64,000 nucleotides of DNA from Aphanomyces cochlioides (lineage: Eukaryota; Oomycota; Saprolegniomycetes; Saprolegniales; Verrucalvaceae), in the NCBI GenBank assembly GCA_019828595.1, contig JAHQRK010000012.1, positions 1,426,001 to 1,490,000 on the forward strand, given 5' to 3'. The position numbers and the translations under genes were made by a program. Each line of letters opens with the position of its first letter. Within the stretch, counting starts at the first letter, position 1. Shown here in pieces: positions 24,377 through 35,728 of this stretch. The notes beneath the pieces were generated by a model. That model saw nothing but the letters and a program-made list of their open reading frames with translations, was not told the origin of the DNA and searched no databases.

Positions 24377-27088
24377 AGGGAAACCGAACCAGTCTCGACT
24401 GATATTACTCTTCGACTATTCTATCGTATATGAGTCTGCTAGATTATACTTGTATCATTTTTTGCTTGATGATATCCTCAATAGTTTATTCTGCATCATC
24501 ACTTCGTTATTGATGATGCAATACAACTGTCTCATTAGGTAGTCAGGCAAATGGGTGTCGTACTATATAACTTGTACACCGAGCAAAAATGTTTTTGTTA
24601 CCAAGCACGATGGTGGTAATAGATGGACCTGTCAAGCTGTAAAACAATAATATACTTCAGGGTCCTTTGCAATACAATAAATGCAATTGCTGAAAGCGTG
24701 CAGACAAACGTCAGCCATAGACATGGACTTGCTGTGTCGGAGATGTCAGAAGTCCCCTCTTCGATGAAACGAAGAGCACCCACGAGAAGAGGGTAAGAGA
24801 GGGCCCTTCTCAGTCGTATGCAGACACCCCAGTGCGGTGGTTATGGTCAGCACGTGTAGCTATGTGTTTATTCTGCAGTTCAGAATAAGCACAATTATAG
24901 TAGAAATGCTTTTCATCTTATTTTTTAAATCTAATTTAATTAAGTGACCAAAGTTAAGGTCACAAGTGAGGTTGAAAAGCTTTTCACTGTTTCTATTTTA
25001 TTATTCAGAGAGTACAGTGCCCAATGTTGAGTTAATAAAAACACGACGTTGAGCTCAGTAGTAATGTGGATTACGATGAATTTTTTAAATGGTATCCTGG
25101 AGCGCCAATTTTGCGTTTCCCATCGATGATACTTAAAGTATAAAAAGTGCTCGCTAACTAACTATTAATAAAAACACGACGTTGAGCTCAGTAGTAATGT
25201 GGATTACAATGAATTTTTTAATGGTATCCTGGAGCGCCAATTTTGCGTTTCCCATCGATGTACGACAGTTCGCACCATGGCGAGGACAAAGTGTGTACTA
25301 AAATCGCACCAAGTGCCAGGTGGAAGATGCCTGGTATATTCTACTTTTGCTGTCCTATGGAATTTGTCTCGGATTCAGTGTTCTCCAGGATCATGAATCG
25401 CCGATACATCCTTTCTCCGTCCTCTACCAACGATGGCGCAAGTCAAATAGCAAACGTATTGTTATTATGTGTTGTGTCCGGAATTCGTAGAAGCGAACTG
25501 CCTACTTGACATATTCTAATTTGATTGGACAAAACTATATTCATTTACGCTGTGCTTCCATTTCTGAATTTGCATTCGACTTGGCGCGCTTGCGTTTGGC
25601 AAATGGTCGCGTGAAGGAAGGCCCCTTACTTTGTCTCAAGAGCTTCACAACCGTGAGAACTGTGAGTTGTGAGAAGCGCCGCTGTCGCTTCGTGGCTGTG
25701 GCGGTTTTGATGGAGTCCAAGCAAGACACTGATGTTTCAAACGACGAAGCGACTTCTTCCGGTGATTTGATGCTCTTGATTGACTTACCTGACTGTTGCT
25801 GATAGTGGATTTCGAGCTCACGCATGAGAAACTTCCAGTCTGTGTAAAGCCTGGACTGCTTCGTCGAGAGGTCACGGCGGTCAATTTGACGATATGGTGG
25901 GTATCCTTTCGCATTCATGGGATAAGTACAATTTCAAGCGAAACAGTAGAGCTTGTAAGCTAGCCGAGACGCTAATTGCCGAATGTGAAGCAAAGAAAAT
26001 TGATCCAAGTCTGTTTGCGTTGATGAAACGTTGTAATTTCCATCTTTTTGGAATCATATATTTGTAGATCGCATTCCATTTCCAGTTCCCGTGCACCTGA
26101 TAGCGAGAGTGTTTCAGTTCGATCAGTTACTAGGTTCGTCGAAGAATCACGATTCTTGAACGATTTCTAGAAAGCGCGCCAAACTCTTGAAGACGCTTGA
26201 AGACTACAACGAAGTTACACAATGATTGTGTGTGGTAATGATTCTGCCAGTTTGTCGTGTTAATAATCGCGGTATTTGACTCATATCAATGGGCATACAC
26301 CTGAAAAGTCATTTGTGCGTGTTGAGAAGTCGAATGATCACTACTTTGCAAGAGGCGAAGATTTCGATACAACAATCACATTTATTCAGAATAAATGTTC
26401 ACGCCCACGAGATGCTATCGGCCTCTTAAAGAGTCTACAAGATTTAAGTGTCTATGATCTGCGTCAGGTATCACTCTATGAACCTCAATATCATGACCTT
26501 TCTGACAAGGTATCACACGCTGAATCTAACCGACTTCTAATTGGTTAAAATCTAGAAAGTGTCTAGAATTGCTTGTAATCATCGAAGTGTTGTTTAACGA
26601 CGCGATGGGCGTGTGTTGGCGGCGTTGTATTAAAAACTGTCCTTGTCCTTGACAAGTTGAGTGTAAATACTTCCTTCTGTCAAGTACATATCGTGTAGTA
26701 GTCATGAGAATTGCTCATTTTTTATACTTACATCCATCTAGCTTAATGACTTAACGGCGTCTAGTATTTTGACATCTCGTCATCTCTAGCTTGATCGGCA
26801 TAATCTAGATTCATGGGATATTGATGTTAGAGTTAACCGAATGCATGTACAGCTTATCGTTAGAGTCTGGTTGAGGTGAAATTTACCTCATTTTTCATCA
26901 CCTCATTTTGGAGCTGGAAAAGTAGGTGGCTGGTTGAAGTAATCCGGTTTTCGGTGGTGTGTACGGATAATATGTTTGGCCTTCTTCTCTCAGAGTTCAA
27001 TGTCAACCCATGCGCGCCCTGGCAGTGTGGACGCCAGCGATGGACGAAAGATGAAGAAGCAAAGACTGCAAAAGGCTGTGCCGCATCC
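24377..27088. other. Intergenic stretch with one tandem duplication
   Basis: It contains the duplication at 25032-25260. The frame 25918-25541 (minus, 125 codons, Lys/Arg-rich) and the frame 26276-26548 (plus) are unrecognised and unsupported by context. Confidence 0.4.
25032..25260. repeat. Tandem duplication, period 133 bp
   Basis: Positions 25032-25128 and 25165-25260 are nearly identical, starting TTAATAAAAACACGACGTTG and ending CCCATCGATG. They differ by one substitution and one A deletion, so the duplication is recent. Between them lies 36 bp of unrelated sequence. Confidence 0.85.
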
Positions 27089-27250
27089 ACGTGAATGAAA
27101 AGAAGCGAGCGGCGTGGTCTAGTGAGATGATCTCTGACCTTCTCGCGATTCGGTTCAGTGAGACTGCAAAACGAAAGTTCAATGCGTGCAAGACAACAAA
27201 ATGAATTTAAGCTCACTAGAGGTTCTCGCACTCGCAATGATGCAAATCGA
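27089..27250 (+). pseudogene. Myb/SANT-like fragment of a Harbinger-associated protein
   Basis: The frame around 27096-27205 reads KKRAAWSSEMISDLLAIRF and then FNACKTTK. This resembles the SANT-like DNA-binding proteins that accompany Harbinger transposases. Flanking frames contain stops, so only a fragment survives. Confidence 0.45.
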
Positions 27251-27844
27251 TGTATGACTTGATGATTGACTCCATTGTTAGTGTACAGTAGCCGCTTCAG
27301 CTTTAAAAAATCGTAGACGGAAGCACGAGATTCGTTTATCGATGACTAGTACATGGTATGTCTTGCCCAAAAGTGTTCCATCACGGTTTCGAAGTTGCTG
27401 TATTCAAGCCTACTCGCATGGCGATCATGCAGTTGTATTCCTTAGTCAGCCCGTGATCTGACCGCTGATGCAGCACTAGTGTTCAGCATGTCATATGGAT
27501 CATCGGATTTTACAGCTGTTACAGGGGCAACTGGTCGAATTCCTGGATATTTCCCGCAACTCCTATACAGTACAATTTGCTCATTAGCAGAAATTACCTG
27601 TAAAATTTCACTGTGAATAAAACGAGAAATTTCTTGTGGTGTTGTGTTTCGCTGTTGGTATAGGCAAATTTTAATTCCGTGCGAAAGCATCGCACGCTAG
27701 CGAGCGCCAGGGGCGCGACGCCAACGTTCACGTAAAAGGGATTTGATTATATTAATTCTCGTCGGAAAAGGCGGCAGGTACGCCGTAAGGCCGTGCCGCT
27801 ACCCGGACGAGGCCTGTTGGAAAACAAAATGTCAAAACTCTCCC

Positions 27845-27915
27845 TGACGCGTACTCGAACCCGGGTCAGGTCCTCGACAGCGTGGTATTCTAACGTGTCC
27901 GCAACTACCGCTTGT
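27845..27915 (-). repeat. tRNA-derived (SINE-like) sequence
   Basis: On the minus strand a tRNA-Asp-like order is visible: GTTAGAATACCACGC, an anticodon-like CTGTCGA, and the B-box in CCCGGGTTCGAGTA. The acceptor stem does not close cleanly, so this is called tRNA-derived rather than a tRNA gene. Confidence 0.45.
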
Positions 27916-28035
27916 TGATTTGAGTCACCAGGGCTGGTCGGGCCAACACATGTTTTCTGGCAACACTTTATCCGGTATTTTACGGATAATAGACAAAAAG
28001 ACCGTGAATTATTTGACACGCAGGATGGCGCGTTT

Positions 28036-28257
28036 TTGGACTCTAATTTTATGATTAAAAACGCCATGGAAGACGTGAAAGTGATGTTACCGCTTGTTGC
28101 TTTGCTCTTGGAGCGAAGCGATGACAAAACTAAAGCTATACCCATTCCAGGCGCCCGATACAACCTTGAAAAGCAAACAGATTCATCCTGCCTCTTCAAT
28201 TTTCGGTTCACCAAGCAGGAGATTAAAGAGCTTGCCATCCTGCTTAAAAATCTCTGA
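28036..28257 (+). pseudogene. Harbinger transposase N-terminal fragment
   Basis: The frame reads LLPLVALLLER-type helices and ends FRFTKQEIKELAILLKNL, which resembles the N-terminal RFxKxEI segment of Harbinger transposases. It stops at once afterwards, with no catalytic domain. Confidence 0.4.
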
Positions 28258-28414
28258 CCCACTCCAAACGCCACACCGCCATAAGGCGAGTGGCAGAACG
28301 GACAGGAGACGACTCGTTAGGCTCGCTACGCTTTCGTTTCATATTTGCCATCGCTGCCTCACGAATCTTTTCAACGTCGCTCTTGCGCTTGGCAAGTGTA
28401 TCCTCTCGCTCGTG

Positions 28415-28696
28415 CTATTCCTCATCCGTATCAGAGGCACGTAGCGATGCGATGGACTCAGCCTTGAAGGCAGCCATGAGATCGTCGTACCGTTTGCGGC
28501 ACTCCTGCGGAGTGACACCGTCGCGATGAATCGACCGCATGTTCTTTCCTAACGCTATCGTCTCCCATCTCGACGATGTCTGACCGTAGGGGCCCACAAA
28601 TGGTTGTTGACACATAACTTCCTTTAAGAGATCGATGTCCGATGATGCCTTGAATCTGTGTGCTTGCTTCCGCTTGACTTCATTTGGAGATTCCAT
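28415..28696 (-). pseudogene. Myb/SANT-like protein fragment, Harbinger-associated
   Basis: A short protein with HRFKASSDIDLLKEVMCQQP, PYGQTSSRWETIA and TPQECRKRYDDLMAAFK. This is the N-terminal Myb-like domain found in proteins partnered with Harbinger transposases in oomycetes. It opens with a proper ATG (MESPNEVKRK) but ends after 93 residues, shorter than expected, so probably truncated. It lies close to the Harbinger fragment at 28036, on the opposite strand. Confidence 0.55.
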
Positions 28697-29112
28697 CCAA
28701 ACAAGGTTGCTTGATGAGTGTTCACCAACGGGGAAATTGTTTTCCTTGTCAGATTAGTGGTGTTCAATTATGCTTGATGAAAGCACTTGACTGATGGCAA
28801 AATTAAATAAATCAATTCTATTGGTCGAAACTAGGTATTTTTTGTGTCATCAATCAAAAACGTTGGGCCGTCAACAAAATCGTTGACGGCTCAAGAGTGA
28901 TTGATGAGAGAGATTGATGAACGGCTCCCATCGACAACCAAGCTCATCGGAGTCAGGAGGTCTCTTAAAGGAAAAGCTGTGCCATGAGATTGTGAACGAG
29001 CTTCAAGTCCATGGACAACGCAGACTCCGAATAGGATTAATAATTCTGGTAACGTTATTGTGGTTTTAATAAAAAACTGGAGTCGTGCGGAATAAATTTA
29101 CAGATATTCGGG

Positions 29113-29340
29113 CAGCAAAGGTGGACCTAGGGTGCCCTATTTAATGCTTAATTAGTTTTTGAGGAATGTTATGGTCTGAAGCGAGATTTGGCATGATTAA
29201 TTTGGTTGAGGGAATCAAAAACATACCAAATTAAAGATCGTCTATTCAAGTCTTTCTCTCTATACTGAGCTTGAGCTGTCGCCTGAAGCTTCTGATGACT
29301 TCGCCTTACATAAGTAAAAAGTGCACATGCATGGCGTGCC
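29113..29340 (+). repeat. Dispersed repeat, copy 1 (inverted partner at 42766-42992)
   Basis: About 228 bp, nearly identical in reverse complement to 42766-42992. It begins CAGCAAAGGTGGACCTAGGG and ends CATGCATGGCGTGCC. The flanks are unrelated, so these are the repeat borders or a shared internal fragment. No coding signal. Confidence 0.8.
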
Positions 29341-29551
29341 ATGACAGCGACGATGACAGCGAAGTCGACAATGATGACGATACTTATAGTGTACGAGCCT
29401 CATAGACTTGTCCGACGTGACGTTCCACCAGAAGAACAGGAAGTTGTGGGGATGACAAGTTTTGTTTGCTGGAAGAAAGCTTATCTGTCCCAGAGTCTTG
29501 TTGACATGGCAATTCAAAACCGGACTTACTGACACAGAATACTTCTTGACA

Positions 29552-29588
29552 ATTGTTTTATACATGTTTACAACATGTATAAAACAAT
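29552..29588. repeat. Perfect 17-bp hairpin
   Basis: Arms ATTGTTTTATACATGTT (29552-29568) and its exact complement (29572-29588) with a 3-nt loop. It lies between short unrecognised open frames. Confidence 0.8.
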
Positions 29589-31963
29589 GTCTCATCAAAT
29601 ATCACGAATTTATCGACGTCTCATAGCTCAAAAGGAAGCTCTTGTTATGAGAAACATGGTGGTAACGTTAGATGAAAACGGTCTGATTGTCAATAAGTCT
29701 GATTTTGTTTGGTTGGCCTTCAAATACTACTCCGTCCCGCATCTTTTGTCCTTCTGATTATTACACTTGATTGTTGTATTAAAAAATATTGAAGTATAGA
29801 GTATTTTATAAATATTAAGAGTTTATCTAAATGGTGGGAAGATAAACTCATTTTATAAGCTCCAGGCTTTATATATTAGACATTTGATGCATTAAATCTC
29901 TTAATATCATTGTTTTGATACCTCATACCCAATCTGACTTCCCTAGTGACCCTCCTTGGCTTACATTTATGGGTTAAAATATTTTTCTTTTAGTTGAAGA
30001 TTTGGCTGCTATAATGCTTTCTGGGCAACGAAACCAGGACGATGTCATTCAAAACAGTATAGCTGACAACTCGACAAAGATATGTAGACGGCGGCTTCAA
30101 AACGAAGCTCTAGCGAGTCTTTCCCTTTTTCACTCATGTATCCCACTCTACTTCAGTGTCGATAAAATTTTCGTTGGAAGAAATCAACGAATTTAAATAT
30201 TGTCCAATGAAAGAGGAGATCACGAGCTTGAATTTAAGCTAATCAGGATCGAGTAATTCAGGAAGCTGCAAAATGTACACAAATGAAAAAAAATTGTAGA
30301 CAAAAGATATGGGACGGAGTAGTAAGTGAGCGTATTTGACAAATGTGGAATTGCTCTAAATAAGTTATGGTGCAACACGCCTAAAGACTACTAAAATTTG
30401 GGGTCACTTCGACCAAGCATGACTCATATCTGGATTATATATTAGGTCAATGCAACTTGCGCAATCGATAGATCTTGATCTAAGGAAGAGATCGCGCGGT
30501 TTACATTTCTCTACTTCACAGGTTTTGACACACTTATGCCCATCCGCACAGAGCCATCTTAACTTCCAAATACATGGGGTTTGGCCACTTCATGGCCTTA
30601 GGGGTGCTTGTTTCCTATACTCATTATTTGTATAGGGAGAATATCCGGACATGAAACTGTCGATATCCGTACATTCATAAAGATAATAGTTGGCCTCTGA
30701 AAGGCTCAGATTATCTCCCGGAGGGCTGCGCGAGACAAGGAGACGGGACGGTACTCCAATGTGATGGTGCAATGCATTAACTGTGAGCACAACGCCGTCA
30801 TTGGCCCAGAAATGTGTGAAAATTGTGGGAAGTCACGCACTGTCAAGAACAACGTTGATTACATTCTGCCTGTTGACGAAACTCCATCGCCGCATCCCTC
30901 AAAGCATTGCAACTCACATCAACATGGACGAATAGGCGAAATGACACGATCATTGTTATGCAATCATTAAAATTTGCATTTCATAAGCAATAAAGGACTT
31001 GTTCAAATTCGCAACCGTTTGGCTTGAATCGCTCTGTGGGCTTCAAAGACGTCAAATTGTTTTCGAAAGAAAACTTGGAAACTAAAATGGATCTGCATTT
31101 TTGAAGTTTTTTCCCCCGAAAAACCCTATGAAAAATTATACAATAGGTTAAATAGGTAATATGGGTCGAAGATTTATAAAAACCCAAAAAACGTAGTTCG
31201 GCAGATTATGGCCACTTGGTAGTCTTTAGGCCTGTTGCACCATACAAAGCACAATATTTGTAAACAACTCGTCATTTGCAGATGATCGTAAACTTGTTTG
31301 TGGGTGCACAAAGACCAACCTGTGAACAAACTTGACCACGACAAACTTTTTACTACTGTATCCTCTCTTATAATGGCAGGGGGGCTACTAAAAATAGTAG
31401 CCCCCCCGAGGGGGGGCACTAATAGAATTCCTTTCTAATATAATATTCCTTTGATGGGAGGTTTATAACTTTATGAAGGTATAAAGAATAACAATTAGCC
31501 TGTGATTTACAGTTAGAAATAAATATGAAATTTCATCAAGGAGTTATGCCAAGTAGTTTGCCATTGACATAAGTGTGCTAGGATATTGGTAAACCTCACT
31601 TCAAAGACGTGATATTCCTATCATGATTGTTGTTGATTGCAATTTACTGTGTACTTCAATAGTATGAGCGCGTCAAACTCGAGCAAGAACAACGAGTCGT
31701 CCTAATGAAAATTCAGAGCGACGAAGACAAGCGCCTTCTTGCCTTATATGTCTACGGAACATAGAGCTCTTATAAAAATTATCGGGGTAGCATTTGAGAT
31801 AAATCTGCCTACACGAATGATATACATAACTTCCTCTATCTTTCCTTTGAATAATATACTCGTGACCTTGAATCAAAACGTTAACATCCCAGATTTAGTT
31901 AACCTTTCGGCCTACTCTAACTGCTCCAAATATTATCTCTTCATTTATTATTGTGACCTCCGT
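29589..31963. other. Intergenic stretch
   Basis: No supported gene. A small frame at 30761-30970 has two CxxC pairs but nothing else in favour. A G-rich hairpin lies at 31379-31406. Confidence 0.4.
31379..31406. repeat. G-rich perfect hairpin
   Basis: Arms GGGGGGCTACTA and TAGTAGCCCCCC with loop AAAA. It is terminator-like in shape, but in a nuclear intergenic setting it is more likely a transposon end. Confidence 0.75.
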
Positions 31964-32136
31964 TAAGAGCATCTCCACTCCAGGTCTATAATGGTAAATA
32001 TGGACTGGAAATAAGAATAGTACCCCACACTCGGGTCTTTATTTCTATATAAATATAAAATGTGACAGTCGAGTCTGCATTTTGGCCGGAATACAGATTT
32101 TGACTGGCTCAGTCCGCAAGTTGGTGGCTGGCCCGC

Positions 32137-32778
32137 ATGGGAAAAGGAAAGTCTTGGAGCTCTCGGGAGTGCGTTGCTCTTGCAAAGGCCTGGACAGAGA
32201 TGTCAGAAGACCCAATTGCAGGAGCAGATGTGAAGTTGGAAGCGTTCTGGGTCTCTATACATGGCCGTTGGCAGAGCCACATCACTGACCAAGTACGCTC
32301 TGTGGCTGCTTTGAAGAATCAATGGACAATCATACAGAAATGTGTTCAAAAGTTCTGTGGTTTGTACGACCAAGTTGTCAATACTAACGAGAGTGGGAAG
32401 ACAGAGGCTGACTTTGTCGACGATGCCGTCGAAATGTATCGAGCTCTAGAATCAGAAGAGTTCGTGTTCATAGAATGCTGGCGTGTGCTAATGAAATCAC
32501 CAAAGTGGAGTCCAACAAGAAAATTAAAGAAAACCAACGAGGAAAAGAATGACGACCAGCATGAGCGACCACGTGGAAACAAAGTCGCCAAAAGAGATGA
32601 ACAATCTCGTTTAACTTTCAACGACAACCTAAAACTTCTTGCTGAAGCTCAAAGAGAAAAAAACAAGCTCTTTCGACAATCCATGTGCATCAAGGTCCTC
32701 ATTGAAAACAAAGCGTACGATAAGCTAGCTGAAGTGCAGGGCAAGCTGTTGCAAGACACGTTTGGTATCGACAAGTAA
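32137..32778 (+). CDS. Harbinger Myb/SANT-like (trihelix) accessory protein
   Basis: An open frame of 213 residues from ATG 32137. The N-terminus has a trihelix-type DNA-binding pattern: SWSSRECVALAKAW, VKLEAFWVSIHGRWQSH, and LKNQWTIIQKCVQKFCGLY. The C-terminal half is Lys/Glu-rich and helical, ending LQDTFGIDK. Such proteins bind element ends and help bring the Harbinger transposase into the nucleus. It is convergent with the transposase at 32859. The frame is intact, unlike its partner. Confidence 0.75.
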   Translation: MGKGKSWSSRECVALAKAWTEMSEDPIAGADVKLEAFWVSIHGRWQSHITDQVRSVAALKNQWTIIQKCVQKFCGLYDQVVNTNESGKTEADFVDDAVEMYRALESEEFVFIECWRVLMKSPKWSPTRKLKKTNEEKNDDQHERPRGNKVAKRDEQSRLTFNDNLKLLAEAQREKNKLFRQSMCIKVLIENKAYDKLAEVQGKLLQDTFGIDK

Positions 32779-32858
32779 GCATCAGAGAGCAATGTAGGCA
32801 GCTTCATAGAACATAGATTATTGAGTTTAAATTCTATAATCTGTACTAGAGTTTTCGT

Positions 32859-34178
32859 CTATTCTTCAGACCCTACAACGTCCCATAGATGGTGAACAAG
32901 ATCGTGTTTTAAGCTCCTGGATGTACGAGCGTTTCTCATATCAGCAAATGTCGAAGTAATATCGTCGAGTGGATTCGGTCTGTCAAACACAACGCCTTGC
33001 AATCCATCCATGCCTTCTTCACAATTCACTAAACAGGCAAAGTCGTCTCGATCATCGTCACTGTCTCTGTTCTCCGTGACTATCATGTTGTGTAATATAA
33101 CACAAGCACGAATTACAATTTCCATGTCATGCTTAAACCACAAATTGCTTGGCCGTGCAATCATATGCCACCTTGCTTGAAGAACTCCAAATGCACGCTC
33201 AACATCTTTTCGTGATGATTCCTATCGTTGAGCAATCAGAGCTTCCTTCTTGTTTGCTGGGTTTGAGATTGTTTTAACGAAGACATCCCAATCGGGATAT
33301 ATTCCGTCGGTCAAGTAGTAGCCTCTGTGGTACGTGGTTCCACGTAGTTCAAACGAAGATGTTCGCCCTGTGTGTGACGCAAATCGCGACAACAGGGGTG
33401 AACGATTGAGGACATTGAGATCGTTACACGAGCCAGGCATGCTTTAGACTTTCCCTTCATCTACGTTATAGACTTTATGACTTTATAGAATAGAGAACAC
33501 GCTGTTACCTGACCAGCCCAGGCTTTTGGACAGTTTTTCCAACGCCAATGCATACAATCTAACGAGCCTAACATTTCAGGAAAGCCTCTTTTGCTATTCG
33601 CTTCTTGAATTCGTGCAATATCATCAACTGTGGGTTCTCGCAAATATGAACCCTCATAGCATTGCACTACCGTACAGCAGAAGACCTTTAACAACTGTGT
33701 CATCGTCGACTCTGCAATACGGAAGTATTGATCGATTGAGTCTGCTGATACTCCATACGCCAGCATATGTAGCGAGGCAGCAATCTTTTGCGTTGCACTG
33801 GCGCCCCGCTTACCAACGGCGTCGCGTTGTTGAGACAACCTGGAATCGATAAACGGTAGATCGTGCAAAAGTCGCTTGAACAGAGCTGTACTGACGCGAA
33901 AGCGTCGCCTATGTATTCCACGTTACTACCTTTCTAGACCCAGTACAATCTCCATAATACCTGAATGCTCTTTCTGCGTAAACGGGCCGTTCGCCGAGGT
34001 AATCACGCATTAGATTTACATGACCAAGAGATGTGTCACGTTGAAACGACTTTACTCTTCCCTTACGACTGCTGCCTGGTTGTTTCGAGCGGTTCATTTG
34101 TCTCCCTGGCAAAAGAACCTCCATGATGCAGTCGTCATCATCTTCAAGCAAGTATTCTTCATCGGAATTGAGCTCCAT
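32859..34178 (-). pseudogene. Harbinger (DDE_4) transposase, broken
   Basis: Read from 34178: an acidic N-terminus (EEYLLEDDDD), a frameshift near 33910, then RRRFRVSTALFKRLLHDLPF, AVGKRGASATQKIAASLHML, and the first Asp in LGSLDCMHWRWKNCP. About 30 residues normally present after KAWAGQ are missing (near 33440-33515). MPGSCNDLNVLNRSP with the second Asp follows, then YYLTDGIYPDW, a stop near 33220, the Glu in DVERAFGVLQARW, and an IVIRACVILHNMI helix to 32859. All three catalytic residues remain but stops and gaps disable it. Confidence 0.8.
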
Positions 34179-34286
34179 TTCCTGTCAGTTCGAGGATAAA
34201 TGGACTTGATGGAGTGTACAAAGACTCGAGGTGTCCAGTCTGTAACGAATATTAGCCAATCATATTTGCCTTGAATTATGTATTTA

Positions 34287-34868
34287 GGGCATCTCCACGC
34301 GTGTAACAGTAAAAGGGTCAGTAAAATCTGTTTTACAGTCGCGACTTTGAAAAATTTCCTGCGACTGTAAATGAATCTTCCCCACAAAAAAGTATGTATA
34401 ATTACTCCTCATAATTCGTTGTTATACAACCCCGCTCTTTGGCTAGTCCCAGCGCAGGCATCGTGGGATACGTTAAGCCAAGCTCGAACAAGACCTTTTT
34501 CTACATGCGTGCTGAAGCTCTTCCCTTTCTTTCCCCTTCCTTCGTCACCATGACAGTTGAACTGAAAGTCATCAGTCGTTAGTGTCTTGGTGACTTGTGA
34601 TTTTCATTTCAACAATCAACTGGTTCTTGGACCTCTCTGCTCATCACTATTGGACAGCTTCTTCTATTTTCTACCAATTCTATAGCTGATAATTTACCGT
34701 CGCTGCATTTTTCGACACAATATCGGTCTGTTTTTGTGTCAAATGGTCCAAATTTACTGTCGACGCCATCCTATTTTGTGTTTACAGTCGACTGGTGGGG
34801 CAACTGTATAATTAGTGTATAAATTTTGACAGAATTTTTGTGTATACTGTCGTCTGGTGGAGATGCCC
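34287..34868. mobile_element. Nested MITE with TTA target duplication
   Basis: The ends GGGCATCTCCAC (34287) and GTGGAGATGCCC (to 34868) are exact inverted repeats, flanked by TTA at 34284-34286 and 34869-34871. It has no coding capacity. The termini resemble those of the surrounding Harbinger, so it is a related non-autonomous family inserted into it. Confidence 0.85.
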
Positions 34869-34906
34869 TTAAAATAGAATATAGACCGTGAGTGGAGATA
34901 CTCTAA

Positions 34907-35728
34907 GAGTACGAGATGCGTTCTGTGTGCACTCTTACAAATAAACAACAACTTCATAGTTTTGAGAATGTTATTCACTTCATACATGTAGAGTATCTGA
35001 CTTCAAATGATCATGGACTCACCCAGACACCGATCTAGGAAGAAATTGAGTTCTTGGTGTTCATTCTATGATGACGTGAATCCAAGTTGACCATCTACCT
35101 TATAATTGAATATATGTACTACAATAATGTTTGGAATTTATAATGTTTAAGAGTAAAGTGGCACCATGGGCCATATCGTCAAACCCCAAATGCGATTGTA
35201 TCGGGTCTAGTGTAGGATGTATAAACAAATCAACAATACAAGACTCGTTACATTGACATCGTTCTCTACATGGATTACTATCCTTTGCATAGGGGGGGCA
35301 GTGGCAAAGAAGTTTGGTTATGTCTTTCTGCGACGACAATCCAGCGTGTATTCTCGTCATAGTGCTAGGCCATATTCAGACTTACTATACAAGACTTTTC
35401 TTGTAAGCTTTACTACTTTATTGCAATCAACATTTACAAAATCTCGAATCTCGTTGTGTCGTGCGAAGCACGACGACTCACGGGTTTATATGGCTACCAT
35501 ACACCTAAGATCAGGATGCACTAAGCTGTGGACATTGTAAATCGACGTGTTAAACGTTTCTCCCTTTTTGTCCGAAAGCCCTACAAAGCTAAGCATCCTT
35601 CACATGAATGTCAAACGAAAAACTTCATTGTTTATGTGCTGTGTTTGATGAAAACTTTATATGTATTGAAAAGCTAAGATATGCCGACAAATACCGTTGC
35701 CGGTTTGCAACCCATGTATAATGACTTA
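34907..35728. other. Intergenic stretch
   Basis: Short overlapping open frames only (up to 107 codons). No domain or repeat end is seen. Confidence 0.45.

Larger units (their letters stand above)
31967..34903. mobile_element. Two-gene Harbinger element with TAA target duplication
   Basis: The left end (GAGCATCTCCACTCC from 31967) and right end (complement of GAGTGGAGATACTC to 34903) form imperfect inverted repeats of about 24 bp, and TAA flanks both sides (31964-31966 and 34904-34906). Harbinger elements duplicate a 3-bp TWA target. The element carries a Myb/SANT-like gene (plus) and a DDE transposase (minus), the usual convergent two-gene layout. A smaller element is nested near its right end. 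Confidence 0.85.

Noticed and set aside
30761..30970. Small ORF with two CxxC pairs
   Set aside because: Only 69 codons, with no further motif or conserved context. The cysteines alone are not enough.
31379..31406. G-rich hairpin as a bacterial-type terminator
   Set aside because: The window is eukaryotic nuclear DNA and no gene ends nearby; kept only as a structural repeat.
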